DNA of 64,000 nt from Tubulanus polymorphus (lineage: Eukaryota > Nemertea > Palaeonemertea > Tubulaniformes > Tubulanidae). The position numbers and the translations under genes were made by a program. Below the pieces are notes generated by a model. The model did not search any database. It was not told where the DNA came from and worked only from the letters and a program-made list of their open reading frames with translations. Location of the stretch: assembly GCF_964204645.1 (NCBI RefSeq), contig NC_134032.1:14750275-14814274 (forward strand), given 5' to 3'. This document shows, in pieces, positions 23,006 through 34,545 of the stretch (its first letter is position 1; each line of letters starts with the position of its first letter).

Positions 23006-24519
23006 TTCTGTCGTAAAGTATTGATTTTTTTACTTATTACCCTTTTTCAAACCAGTCTGATATAGTGTTTTAAAGGAAATTATTTTATAATGTTTAATGC
23101 AATTTGAGAGTCTAATAAAAGCTAAGCTCCATTAATTCACGATATTGGTATTCGATCCTTGGTTGATAGAGAAGTCAAGTTAGGTTAGTCACTAGGGGTA
23201 AATGGTTGCGTCGAGCGCCTTGTTTGGGCTCGCAGGTCTGTTGAGTTAACTCCTAAACTGAGATATAGTTTCAACATGATATTGTGAGTTTAATCTTTAA
23301 ACCTTACCATTGTTTAAACATAGTCAACGATGACTATTTGTCTGTGGAGGTATCATATAGTTATGAAACATAGAACATAACGTTAGGCCAGTGTTGATGT
23401 ACAAATATTAAGTATTTGCTGAATTGTAGGTGTATTAATTTGATGGATATATATTTTCGATGTAACTGATTTCACAATTGAATCGTATATGTCGATTTTC
23501 ACATCGAGTTTTAACTTTGAGCCTCCATCAATCTGTTTGATGATCATAGCTATGTATTTGAAATCAAAAGCTTTATTTAAAAGGAGACCATTATTTACAT
23601 TTGAGAGGTTAAGCTAGGAATAACAAGGCATAAAGTTATAGCTAGGACTAATTTTGAACGTTTTAACATCGTTTATAGCTGTTTGAACTTCTTTTATTGT
23701 AATGGGTAAATCCATATCACGAGATGGCTCTCGTGAATTATCACTTAGCTTCAAATTGGGTGTATAATGATTATTAAGAAGTGGCAGTGAATCGGTAGTG
23801 CTTTTCTAAAATAGGCCCAGAAACTTTACAGCGAAAAAATGCCTGCAGTTGTAAATAGAGGAGTATAAATAATACATAATACAAACTACAAGTACATAAA
23901 TTAATAAAAAGATAAATAAAAAAAACCAATAAATAATAAGTAGTAAAAAATACAAAATACAAGTACAAACATAAATAGATAATATTAAAAAATAGATAAA
24001 AATAATAAACAACAATAGAAACAAACAACAAATTAATATTCTATTTACATGAAAAGGCATTTTTTCAAATATTTATCAACAAGGTTCTTCATTTATCGAA
24101 CAACCTTCCCTAAGAATAGCGAAAACCCCAGATCTTTTCTGTTGTCATTCAAAGCATTCTATCGGACTCAGTTATTGTAATGAACAAAACAAATAACCAT
24201 AAACCTTAACTAAATCGAACACACTTAAGAAAATAACTGATATGATAGAATGCTTTGAATAACTGTGATGAAAGATCTACCGTCCTATGAACTAGCCGCG
24301 CTCAATCACTGCTGTGACTGTTTATTGTTATACTGGGGCAGACTTACGGGGCAGACTTACTATCTAAAATCTGGTAAATACATTTTACTTTTAAAAGGAA
24401 TGTAAAACAGCTATAAACTTATGTTATTGGTTATTGATTAGTTACCGATTGTATGATTATGTTGATGTTTTTGGAGCTGCCAGAAAAAAACATCAGAATA
24501 CTTAGTATTTAATGCCAAG
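23006..24519. other. Gene-poor AT-rich DNA
   Basis: No exon or RNA gene is recognised. The hydrophobic minus-strand open frames at 23774-24060 come from an A-rich tract (AATAAATAAAA-type) and are not credible proteins. Confidence 0.5.
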
Positions 24520-26935
24520 GTGCTTGGACATCTTTAAGTCAGGGCAAAGTAGGCAAAATTCTAGTTTTCTAGTGAAAGTAATGATTAGTTGATACTTAGA
24601 TTTCCAGAGTCAATCTGTATGTTCCATCTCTAGTTTTAATGCTCTATGTTGGAGACTGTTATTGTAACACATAACGCATGTTTGGAAATTAGGAACTTGC
24701 AGGACGATTCCTCGTTTAATAAGATATAATTGTTGTGTGAATAAAACGATGTACATTTCCATCATTCATGTTGAAACTTTTAAGTTGTTAATTTCTATAG
24801 CAACAATTCCACTGTGGTGCTTTTCAGTGGTTCATAAAATACTGATAGAATGGAAGGAGCAGTTTCTTGATAGGCTCTGTGTCTGTGTGTGGCCTGTAAT
24901 ATCTGGACAAGAAGAATTTCTGATCTTTATATAGAGTTGTATTTATATCTACTATCAAGTTGAATAATATAAATTAAGTTGCCGTAGCTTCGTCAGTCAA
25001 ACCATATTTATTTGAAGATACTCGATTTATCTTAGATCATCACGAAGAAAAAGCTTTATAATAGTTTGCAGGGTTTGATCTAAGGAACAAATGCCAGTTG
25101 ACCTTGGGGCAAGCATATGTAATATCACTTGCCCCCTCAAAAATCAACTTGCCCTACATGAGTAGTCCGATTGAGACCCAATCATCCCTTGCATCGATTG
25201 GGATAAAAGCTTTGAGATATAGAATTACACGTGCCCGGTGGACAAGTGATTGTGATAACCTACATGCCCTAATGAAAATTTACTTGTCCTGGGCAATTGG
25301 ACTAGTGCTTAAATCAGACCCTGCTTTGCTTCAAATGTAACATTTGTGAAATAAGAAATCTCTCAGACGAGGAAATTTTTCGCAATGGCTTTAGTTTTCT
25401 TGTAATAACTAAGATTAATTAGTTTACCTTACACTTTCCAGAGTGAGTGAATTTGTAGGTTTTATGTTGAACTGTTTTTTAAATAACTCATTTAGCGGGG
25501 TATAATTGTTGTGAAAGAATAAAATGATATACATGTTTCGTCATTCATACTGTGGTGTTCATCAATGGTTCATAAAATACTATTTTCATTAAGGCCCTTA
25601 TGGAAAATAGAGTAGCAAAATAGAGGAGCAGTCTCTTGATAAATGAGGATATATGAACAGTATTAATCTGTAGATTATGCTAGCTATGGACTCTAAAACC
25701 ATGGTTTAACAATGTCTATATGGGTTCTGAAATATCTGCACAAGCAGCACCTCAAAAAGTTATTTATTGAATCTTAACTTAATTGTAGCAAAGCCATTAT
25801 CATCGATTTATATACTCTTGTTGAATGCATAGAAGAGAATACCTCAAAAATACTTTGCATTAAATGTAACATTTGAGAAAATAACCAATTAGATAATGTC
25901 TTGAAACCTCTTAAAGACAAGGCAAAGTTGGCAAAGCTATCTTGTAAAAAAATGTTCATGAAAATCAAATCAAAAGACTGTTTAGTTAAACTTATCTTAA
26001 GCTTTCCAGATTGAATTTGTGGTTTTATCTCCGGTTATAATGTTTTTATGTTGGTGACTTTTTCAAAATACAGGTCACGTTTTTGTAAATGACTGAGGCA
26101 CTTCCTCCAGTAGATGTACCTGTCATTTAGGTATAATTGTTGTTGTGGAGATCAAATAACATGTTCATGTCAATTGTTCATAAAACGTTTTTATTTATAA
26201 AGGTCCTATCGAATAAAGTTGAGTTTTTTCTCGATGAATGAGATGTCCTCAATCAATGTCATTTGAAAAGTTGACATGATAGATTTATATTTCATGAAAT
26301 ATAACAAAGTGATGGTTATATTGACCTCATGAATTGTCAAATTCATAATCTTAGACTAGTCAAATTTTCGGTTTTTTATGGATCAAAGTTTATAATTCTT
26401 TGTGTATTTTTGTTATTTTCCTATTGATGCAAATTGTATGAATCAGCTGTAGTGGAAATGTATCGTAGGACTTATAAATACCTAACATGTAACTTTGTTT
26501 TAAGTTAGTACAATTTCATACATAGTAATAGAAATAAATTACTATTAAAATTTGAGAAGATCAGCTAAAAGTTAATAATATGACATGTGAAAATAAAATG
26601 ATGTAAAGAATGTAAATCAGATTGATTACTTAATCCTACGCTTTCCAGAGTATTTGGCCAGGTTTATCTCTGGTTTTAGTGCGGGGAGCCATGGACTCAC
26701 GGTTTAAGAGTCCATGGTTGTGGGCCATAGACGTTTCTGTTTTAGAGTCTATGGTTGGACCATAGGCTATAAACTCTCGTTTATAGTTTATACGCCTATG
26801 GTGGTTGGACTAGTTGTTTTTGAAAGTCCACGTGTTTGAGGAGCTTACGTTATAATTCCTCGAGCACAAACCTGGCATTTTGTATAATTGTTGTATGAGA
26901 ATAAATATGATTGATTTTGAAAGTTGTCATTCGTT
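24520..26935 (+). repeat. Diverged tandem array of four units, about 640-770 bp
   Basis: Each unit ends with TATAATTGTTGT, then GAATAAA-like and ATGAT motifs, at 24728, 25501, 26141 and 26883. Shared internal landmarks include GGCAAAGTNGGCAAA, AAATGTAACATTTG and CTTTCCAGAGT. The units carry an AATAAA-like signal at the same place, so they might be duplicated non-coding transcription units. No conserved open frame is seen. Confidence 0.55.
26689..26801. repeat. Three consecutive short hairpins
   Basis: Hairpin 1 has stems CCATGGACTC/GAGTCCATGG (26689-26717). Hairpin 2 has CCATAGAC/GTCTATGG (26725-26754). Hairpin 3 has CCATAGGC/GCCTATGG with an inner TATAAAC/GTTTATA stem (26760-26801). They lie in the last unit of the array at 24520-26935. 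Confidence 0.7.
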
Positions 26936-27516
26936 TAGTTAAGCAACAAGTGTTACTAAAACGAAGACTATATGCACCCGAGAAAACCGACCAGGCAATT
27001 TACGTTTCCGGCAGAGGTGGCACAGAGCGCCCCAAGTGATGATTTCTTCGGACTTCTTTTTAGTCATGCATAGTTCTAATACCCCAAAGTGCATAGGTCT
27101 TCGTTTTAGTAGCGCATTGTTTTTAGTAACACCCCCATTTCACTGCCCTGCTGTAAAATTAACTGCTTTTCACGGCCGGCCCGTGAATCATTTTCACGAA
27201 CCCAGGGCCACCTTCGGTTATCTGAGTTAGTCGACTATAGTCGAACTAAAGGAAACCGAACGTCCATTAGTCGGAACTGTTCCGGAAAATCAAGCGCATT
27301 CGGTTATTAGTCTAGTACATAGCCGTTGTTCCTCAAACAACGTAGGGAACCGTAACAACGACTGGTATTCAGACTAATTCGGTTATTAGTTCCATTGATC
27401 GCTTTAAAGTCGATTTTTACACCAATGAAGAAAGAAACTCGACCAAAACTATCAGGTAACGCTTCTGCGGGCACCTGTACTACGTGTGGCTTCGAAAATA
27501 TCGATATACAATTCAG

Positions 27517-27636
27517 GATGTCTCCGTTACAGCGCTGTCTAAATCTACCCTGCTTGAAGGAACCTCGTCAATCGACAACAACAACGAACTTGAGATGGAT
27601 AAACCAATCTCTACTGTCACTGACATACTGAACTGA
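27517..27636 (+). CDS. Candidate terminal exon, unidentified protein
   Basis: After the acceptor-like ATACAATTCAG the frame reads DVSVTALSKSTLLEGTSS, then IDNNNELEMDKPISTVTDIL and N-stop (TGA 27634-27636). Codon use looks coding-like and the tail resembles a receptor cytoplasmic end, but I do not recognise it. Upstream, the same frame stays open to a TAA near 27456. No linked exon was found. Confidence 0.25.
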   Translation, partial: DVSVTALSKSTLLEGTSSIDNNNELEMDKPISTVTDILN

Positions 27637-28633
27637 ACCAGCCATGCAGCAGAGGCCACGACTCTGGCAATTTGTTTGTTCACGTAAATTGATTAATTTA
27701 TTATTCTGAACGTGACACTGAACATTAGCAGTCAATTTCATTGTGGTGAAAATATAATACGACAGGTAACTTCACTTCAGTCTTTTAAAACTTGTGAACA
27801 GTAAATGAATACTTATTTAAAAATATTCTGTTGATTGTCTATTGTAGGTCATTGATTGTGTTCTGATGAAGATTTCTTAAGAATTAGAAGTTATACGTTT
27901 TGAATTGCTCAACATGCACAGAATGAATTGTTTTTGTATCATGGTCAGTTTGAAAAACGGATGAAAGATGAATTGAAAAGTCAATCCAGGTTTAATTGTT
28001 AGTATATCTATATTGATTTCAGAAAGTATCAATCACGAATCAAAGAGATTAAACGAATCCAGCACTTATCGTCATGAAATCCAAATAACGGTGAAACTCC
28101 TAGATTCTGATACAGTGATGAGGTTTAAAGAGCTGGAATTTATGAATAACTACACGAGCGAGCCTTCAATTGGAATTGAGATTGGATTGAGGCCTACTTT
28201 CTGGTCAAGACTTGGTCTTTGTGATTCTAGTTAAGTTAGAGATATCAGTATCATTCTGTTGTCACACAATTTGCAATGTCACAAAATACGTATGTCACCG
28301 TCTTGTCAGGCTGTCTGTATATTGAATAAGATTTTGTACTAGAAGTGGACAGATTAGCAGTAAAAAGAATTTGTCGCGATGGATTTTATACTCAATTTCT
28401 AGCAAAAATCATGTTTGGTCCATGAGGAGAGAAAAATATTGCGAATACCCAGATCATCTGGATTACTGTTCTTTCCAAAGTATGTCCCAACTCACTGTCT
28501 GTATCGAGAATATAAGTAGAGATGCTGCGGTGGATCCAAATATCTGATCTCACAAAAACACTGACAAGGAGTTCAACTATTGTAAACTTTATTCAGACTA
28601 TAGTCATTTTCACATCTTCGTAAACACAACAAT
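27637..28633. other. Intergenic DNA, no clear gene
   Basis: A 73-codon frame at 28013-28234 follows an acceptor-like GATTTCAG but has no donor, homologue or coding signature that I can support. Nothing else is recognised. Confidence 0.4.
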
Positions 28634-28855
28634 TCACTGAATATATTCCATAAACGGTTGATAAAGAAAGCATGTCCCCCTTCGGCCAAGTTCCTTCAGA
28701 ATGCCTATCACAGCTGAGCCCTTTTTCTTACCTACAAAATGAGATTCAGTTGTCTGTTTGAATTCCGAGCGGATTAATTCGATACTTACAGCAATTAATG
28801 CCTTTTCATCGGTCTTTAAATTTCCTTTTGTTTGCTGTTTACATTTATGATTCAT
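28634..28855 (-). CDS. Small open frame, unidentified
   Basis: A minus-strand frame of 73 codons begins MNHKCKQQTKGNLKTDEKAL and includes IELIRSEFKQTTESHFVGKK. It contains a GTAAGT donor-like site and a TAG|GT acceptor-like site, so it may be two exons or no gene at all. No family is recognised. Confidence 0.15.
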   Translation of the reverse strand: MNHKCKQQTKGNLKTDEKALIAVSIELIRSEFKQTTESHFVGKKKGSAVIGILKELGRRGTCFLYQPFMEYIQ

Positions 28856-28889
28856 AGATTATCTCCTGATTAGGATGAGGAGATCAACC

Positions 28890-29470
28890 GGTCTCTAACT
28901 GAAGGTAGAGACCGGCAACCAGTCTACATATTGAGTGGGACAGGCAACCAGTCTAGGCTCTCTTCACCATCTCGGTGTAGCAGCAGCAGCAGCAGCAGCG
29001 ATGCCCGAATGTAATTCAGCCTCCAAATGTTAAACTAACTGATCAATTTTAATCATTAACACGTAGTAATGAACGAACAGTCGGTGATTGTCGGTATGGA
29101 TGCATGATCGCCATCTATTGGAATTTCACTGAACTAACACTTTCTACGATGTCGTCCGTGAATTCGCGTTTTCCCGGCCTTATGCACATGCGCCATCTAC
29201 GTGATACACAGAGAACTACAATTAATGAGATGTAACGTCGTAGACTGGGTTCGAACCCGGGACACCACCGTTCATCTTACGAAACTTGTCCAAGTGAATC
29301 CCGCATATTCCTTACAATTGACCGAGTCAAGAGCGAAGCTATTTTTCAGTTCCAATGGGACACATCATCGCCCACAGACGAGGCTTGAACCAGGGACACA
29401 CTAAACCATCCTCTCCGACAATATAGATCGGATTCGAACCCGAGAGACAACTGATAATCCTTCTCACTCC
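28890..29470. repeat. Repeat fragment and tRNA-box-like sequences
   Basis: 28890-28960 repeats the module at 7445-7515. A CAG microsatellite lies at 28980-29000. GGGTTCGAACCCGG (near 29248) and GGATTCGAACCCGAG (near 29430) resemble tRNA B boxes, but no cloverleaf or correctly spaced A box is present, so I do not call tRNA genes; they may be SINE remnants. Confidence 0.4.
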
Positions 29471-29588
29471 TCAATTCACTCCGAACATGTTTCAAACACA
29501 ACAAAAAATATCAAATGTTTTCATAATTTTTTTTTTCTATTTGCTGTTTATAATACAATATGACAGTTTTTTGACGACTGCGCACATT

Positions 29589-32500
29589 TTATTTTCCTTT
29601 TTTGGCCTTGATTTTTCTGTTGTAAAACTCGAGCTCTTTGCCTTCAAGGATGTATCCGTCTGCACGTCCGCTCTGTCCCGGTCGTGACGACACACACGCT
29701 GCGAAAATAAAAATATATTAACGTCAATTTCATCTGGTCAAATAGTCAACCCCCACCTGATGCACAGCCGCATCAGTGATGATTTAGGGGGGTGCAGAGA
29801 CAGGGTGACCATTTTCGGGCCCATTCACAAAATTCCCTGTGAATGAATCAGTGAAATTTCTTGGTTCGAAATCTACGATTCGTTCATCTTTCATTGAATC
29901 AGTTGGGCTGTGAGGTTTATTAGTTGTAGAAGACCGATGAGGTCCTCGCTAGCCGATCGGTCAATCTCTATTCTAAATATGTAGTGTTTTTGTTTATTGG
30001 TAGTCAGAGTAACTATGACAGTTATAGCAGATCTTCGGAAATGAAAGTATTGTCAAAACGACAAATCAAAACCTCACTACGTATTTAAAATTTCATCATT
30101 CTACCAAAACAGGTCAAATTCATTTATATTTCTATCACACTTATGTTTCAATCTCAAAACCACAAATAAATCACTCAAAATTTACTTCAAACATTGACAA
30201 GTTACAAGTTCCTAATGCCCAGTTTTTCACTAATAATCTTCCTCAAAGAATGAGTCCTTGTCTCACAGAGCTAATTAATTCAGGGGGGGGGGGTGCAGTC
30301 TGAACAACAATGGGTTATTATCAGATGAATTTAGTACCTATAAACAGGCTGAGCTTATTTCAATGAAGATATTACTCTGTGTATAAATGAAGTGGTAGTC
30401 AGTGTAACTATGACTTGATATCTTATTAATCTTTGGCGATAAATCAAATGTCAAAACGACAATTTAAACACCTCATTAAAAAGTTGCATCATCATTCTAC
30501 CACTTTACCAGAGTTCCCTGATTGTAAACACTACTTTACCAGAGTTCCCTGATAGTTAACACCACTTTACCAAGGTTCCCTGATTGTGAACACTACAGAG
30601 TTCCCTGATTATACCAAGGTTCCCTGATTGTGAACACTACAGAGTTCCCTGATTATAAATGCTACTTTCTGAGTTCCCTGATTATAAAGACCACTTCACC
30701 TAGGTTCCCTGATTGTGAACACTACAGAGTTCCCTGATTATACTAAGGTTCCCTGATTGTGAACACTGCACAGTTCCCTGATTATAAATGCTACTTTCTG
30801 AGTTCCCTGATTATAAAGACCACTTCACCTAGGTTCCCTGATTGTGAACACTACTGAGTTCCCTGATTATACTAAGGTTCCCTGATTGTGAACACTGCAG
30901 AGTTCCCTGATTATACCAAGGTTCCCTGATTGTGAACACTACAGAGTTCCCTGATTATAAACACTACTTTCTGAGTTCCCTGATTATGAAGACCACTTTA
31001 CCTAGGTTCCCTGATTGTGAACACTACAGAATCCCCTAATTGTAAACAGTACTGATTTTAAAAATACTCACCATAAACTTTACCAGTCGCAAATTGTTCC
31101 TCTAAAGCCGTTTCAACTTTAGCCATTTTCTTACGTTCGTCGTATTTTAGTTGTGTTTTTTTCGAGCGTTTCTTGTTTAAAACGGCTTCTTCTGCTTCGC
31201 TCTATAAAACAATAAATTAATAAATCGGTCAAACATGTACAGTTAGTATTATACCATGATAATTAAACAGTTTCAACAACCCTAGAATTTCAGCCCAAAA
31301 TAGAACTATTTAAATTATTTCGTACTCACAAAATCATAATCTAATCTCTTTAAAGAAATATAGAACTGAACAGTTGCAGACCACACACAAATATCCGCGC
31401 TGCCAGATTTTCAAATCCAGTTCAGTTATGATTTAATTTAGCATCATTTACAAACTAATTCACAAAGGAATTATTGTGAATTAGTGAAATACACATGATG
31501 CAAAATCTAATTACGACATTTATTCAAAGAGCCCAAAATGAAATAACCAAATGACCAAATGTTAATAATTTTCTACTTTAGATCGATTAAAAACACTTTG
31601 AATTGATTTTTACAATTGTCCCCAAGGGGCACTATGACCAGCCTGTCGGCTTTTCATAAACTGGCAAATGATGTCAAAAAACACTCCCTGCGAGTCCAAG
31701 GTCCAAGGGCCTTAGCTCTGGAAACCATGTCATTTAAATTCGCCGCATTTGTATAGTAATAGGCTCAGTCTAAGGCTGGCCTATAAATAATTTCACAGAC
31801 ATAACCGCTATTTATCTCAGATGAGTGGCCACCACCCGCGGCAGACTGAGAGGTAAACCTTGAATACTTACGAGTTTAGCGTGCTTCTTACGGCCGAGAG
31901 GTTGAGCGTAATGCGCCTCGTACCACTGGCGGAACGGAGCCGCGTCAATCTGTACGATCGCTCCTTTAACGAGCGTTTTAGTTCGAACCAGTTCGTTATT
32001 CGTAGCGTTGTAAACAACGTCGATTATACGTGTCTTACGAGCCTGACCTGAAATACAGTTTCAAATATCGATCAGTCGCTGAATAAAATCACAAGTGTGG
32101 CGGCCATTAACAGCCTTAAGTTCTGACTTTCTACAACCAATTTCACAATTTTACATTGTCAAGGTTTACCTTAACAACCAGCCTTAGTTCATCTTAGATC
32201 AATCTAACAACTTAACACCGATATAAGCTAATTTTGATTCTATAGCCAATCTTATTACTTTTGATCAGTCTAAGCTCATTTTAGTTTTATAGTCAATCTA
32301 ACAATTCAAGACCAGTCTCAGCTCATTTAAGTTCTATAACCAATCTAACAACTTTAGACCAGTCTAAATTCATTTTAGATCTATAACCAATCTAACAACT
32401 TAAGACCAGTCTAAGCTCATTTTGGTTCTATAACCAATCTTACACCTTAAGACCAGTCTAAGCTCATTTTAGTTCTATAACCAATCTAACAACTTAAGAA

Positions 32501-34177
32501 AAGTTTGAGCTGATTAAGGATATAGAGCATAACTCAATAATACAACTCATTCTACTAGTGAAGATTGAAGCAATATGTGAAGGTTTTTGATGTTCAAGTT
32601 TCTACAAGTAAAACCAGTCAGTTTATAGATTGAACTGACTGTAACCGAGAAACTACAGAATTTACTATCAGCATCATTCGCACACCACATCAATATAGAA
32701 TCCGATCTGGGTATTAGAGATGCATTTAATACAAAAAGAGGTTTTTGACTAACAGGACTTAGACTTGCAGTCCATGGCAGGTTTTAACAAGACAGTGAAG
32801 GTTTTAGCCTGATACCCGCAGTCCAGTGAATGTTTTACAAAACAGGTCTAGACCGAGTTTCACCAAAAATTTACTGTAAGTTTTTCTTTCAGACAACAAT
32901 CGCAATCAATTCAACCTTAAAAACCTGGGCAGGGTTTCATAGATGCGGAAGCTAAATTTTCCCTGGAAACTTTTTGAAATTCGTCAGTTGTAACCATGGT
33001 TTCTCATTGTTACTATGTTGGTTGTCACCTAGATTGAGGATTAATCCCTTAGGGGTAACTTTGATACTCAGTCTATGAAACCGGGCCCTGGAAATCATAT
33101 CTACAGAACGGTCATCCTTATTACCGAGATGATGTATTTTACCGAGATGAAATGAAATATAACATATTTATTTATTCCTTATCGATTTTAACAATTGACA
33201 TCATATCATGTCAGTAATAAATGCCTGCTGGAGTCATATTTTACATATTTTGTCGGATATTTTTGTAGAAAAATAACTTAACTTTACCGAGATGAGATCG
33301 TCGATCAATCAAATTCAATGAAATTTTATTGCTAACCGAGTTTACGTATTTGAAGTCAAAATTTTTTTAAATAAAAAAATATGTAAAATATGACTAGAAG
33401 GTATTTATTACTGATATAAAATGATTTCAAGTGTTAAAATCGATAAGGAATAAATAAATATGCTATATTTCATTTCGGTTCGTCTCCGTAAAATACGTCA
33501 TCTCGGTAATAAGGATGACCCCTATAGAAAGATATACTTACTTTCTGATCCCCACGAGAAGTTACCGGTATCCAGACGCAGGGCACGGAATTTAGTGTTA
33601 CCGCCACGAGTTCGGACGGTGTGAATTCTCTTGGCTCCGAGTTTGGTGTTAGCAGCGGGTCGTCCCAATTCAAACTTCCTCTTCTTACGGATCGGTTCTC
33701 GACGACCTCCTGTCTTTCTCCTCTTATGCCATTTATCTCTTGAGATACCTGAACGAAAAAAAAATCACAAAATTTATAAATTTGTATTGAGAAAATTATT
33801 TCATCTCATGATGAAGAACAGGGACTTTCAGCCATCAGTTTTCATTCTGAATATATTATCAATCGTTTCTAAAAACATGATTTCAATACAATGTGACAAA
33901 TTATACACAATGATAGGTGAATTAAAAGTTTTTTGCGACAAAATCGCAGCAATCTGAACACGATTTCTAACTATGGGTGACATATTTAGGGAGACGAATT
34001 GCCAGAAAGCGAAGCATTAAATGCATCATTTCACGGACTCGGTCAGAAAAACGATCTATTTCAACGTTTGGATTAGATATAACAGTTTATTCTAATCGAT
34101 ATCTGAATCTTTGATGACGTGAATAGAACTAATTAAAGACGGATTTTATTCGTAAAATAAAACATATCCATACCCAT
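29589..34177 (-). CDS. RPS8: 40S ribosomal protein S8 (eS8)
   Basis: Five coding exons on the minus strand: 34177-34174, 33748-33542, 32047-31872, 31201-31072 and 29698-29589. The phases join exactly to 627 bp, 208 residues plus stop, the same length as human RPS8. The start is [20 protein letters not shown]; internal blocks [40 protein letters not shown] and [17 protein letters not shown] are near identical to the vertebrate protein, and the end is [14 protein letters not shown]. It is a structural protein of the small ribosomal subunit. The first exon carries only ATG-G, as is common in ribosomal protein genes. The last intron hosts two box C/D snoRNAs, and the 5' leader has a TOP-like pyrimidine tract. 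The gene is head-to-head with the tetraspan gene at 35250. No defect seen. Confidence 0.98.
29999..30105 (-). ncRNA. Box C/D snoRNA in last RPS8 intron, copy 1
   Basis: On the minus strand, GGTAG and CTACC form a terminal stem enclosing a C box (ATGATGA) and a D box (CTGA), 107 nt in total. The bases before the D box, GTCATAGTTACT, are complementary to AGUAACUAUGAC, a universally conserved segment of large-subunit rRNA, so the predicted 2'-O-methyl target is the second A of AGUAA. RPS8 introns also host snoRNAs in vertebrates, which supports the call. The matching vertebrate family may be SNORD46, but I cannot verify that here. Confidence 0.85.
30392..30503 (-). ncRNA. Box C/D snoRNA in last RPS8 intron, copy 2
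   Basis: The minus strand has a 7 bp terminal stem GTGGTAG/CTACCAC, C box ATGATGA and D box CTGA, 112 nt. The guide AGTCATAGTTAC before the D box targets the same rRNA site as copy 1, with a mismatch next to the box. Both copies also share TTGTCGTTTTGACA near the D' position. It is a diverged duplicate 280 bp away in the same intron. Confidence 0.85.
30515..31045 (-). repeat. Minisatellite GTTCCCTGATTGTGAACACTAC in RPS8 intron
   Basis: Some 20 imperfect units built on GAGTTCCCTGATTATAAA and GGTTCCCTGATTGTGAACAC alternate in larger blocks. It lies between the snoRNAs and exon 4 (reading + coordinates). Non-coding. Confidence 0.85.
32200..32505 (-). repeat. About 55 bp tandem repeat in RPS8 intron
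   Basis: Six imperfect units of GACCAGTCTAAGCTCATTTT followed by AGTTCTATAACCAATCTAAC lie in the intron between exons 2 and 3. Confidence 0.8.
32933..33092. mobile_element. MITE with GGTTTCATAGA termini
   Basis: The left end CAGGGTTTCATAGATG and the right end CAGTCTATGAAACCGGGCCC are inverted repeats enclosing about 130 bp of non-coding DNA. It sits in an RPS8 intron just beside another MITE. Confidence 0.5.
33109..33520. mobile_element. Foldback MITE with about 150 bp inverted arms in RPS8 intron
   Basis: The left arm starts GGTCATCCTTATTACCGAGA and the right arm ends TCTCGGTAATAAGGATGACC. The arms share TATTTATTTATTCCTTATCG, then ATTTTAACA, and extend about 150 bp with modest divergence. 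No open frame, so non-autonomous. It ends only 21 bp from the donor of RPS8 exon 2. Confidence 0.8.
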
Positions 34178-34193
34178 GATGGCGATTCAATCT

Positions 34194-34201
34194 AGAAAAG
34201 G
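34194..34201 (-). promoter_or_regulatory. RPS8: 5' TOP-like tract of RPS8
   Basis: The minus strand has CCTTTTCT 16 bp upstream of the RPS8 ATG. Ribosomal protein mRNAs typically start at a C within such a tract, which confers mTOR-dependent translation in animals. The transcription start here is inferred, not seen. Confidence 0.5.
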
Positions 34202-34325
34202 AAATTCGCACGCACGGACCGGAACTCGAACAATGCTAGTTTTACATTGTGACGATAGATGGCAGATCAATCGTAAGCGATGATTTTCCAGCTATATTCC
34301 TGAAGGTTCTCATCACCCAGATAAA

Positions 34326-34545
34326 TAATTAACGTCAATAGTTCAGAATATTCTCAAATTTTCTAATTCACAAGAATTCAATAAAGCGCAACTTTAATTG
34401 AAGGACTATTGAATGACGTAATACTGCAAAGCCCGCACTGAGAGATCCCTGAATGACGCAACCGAGAATCCGATAACTGGGGAATTTTCCGAATGACGTA
34501 GACGAAAAAATCCCGAGGAGCCGAGATCCTCAAATGACGTTTTAA
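34326..34545. promoter_or_regulatory. Phased TGACGT (ATF/CREB-like) sites upstream of RPS8
   Basis: GAATGACGTA-type sites start at 34414, 34454, 34494 and 34535, i.e. every 40-41 bp, and an opposite-strand AACGTCA lies at 34331. They lie 150-360 bp upstream of the RPS8 start in the shared RPS8/tetraspan intergenic region. The factor is inferred from the motif alone. Confidence 0.4.

Noticed and set aside
23774-24060. Hydrophobic minus-strand frames of 84-85 codons
   Set aside because: They arise from AATAA-rich simple sequence read as Leu/Phe/Tyr/Ile; no gene signals.
29230-29450. tRNA genes (B-box-like GGGTTCGAACCCGG and similar)
   Set aside because: No cloverleaf, acceptor stem or properly spaced A box could be drawn; more likely SINE or foldback remnants. 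The same applies near 700, 7690, 52630 and 55015.
31761-31860. Possible H/ACA snoRNA in an RPS8 intron (hairpin ATAAATA/TATTTAT)
   Set aside because: No convincing hinge box or ACA tail at the right distance.
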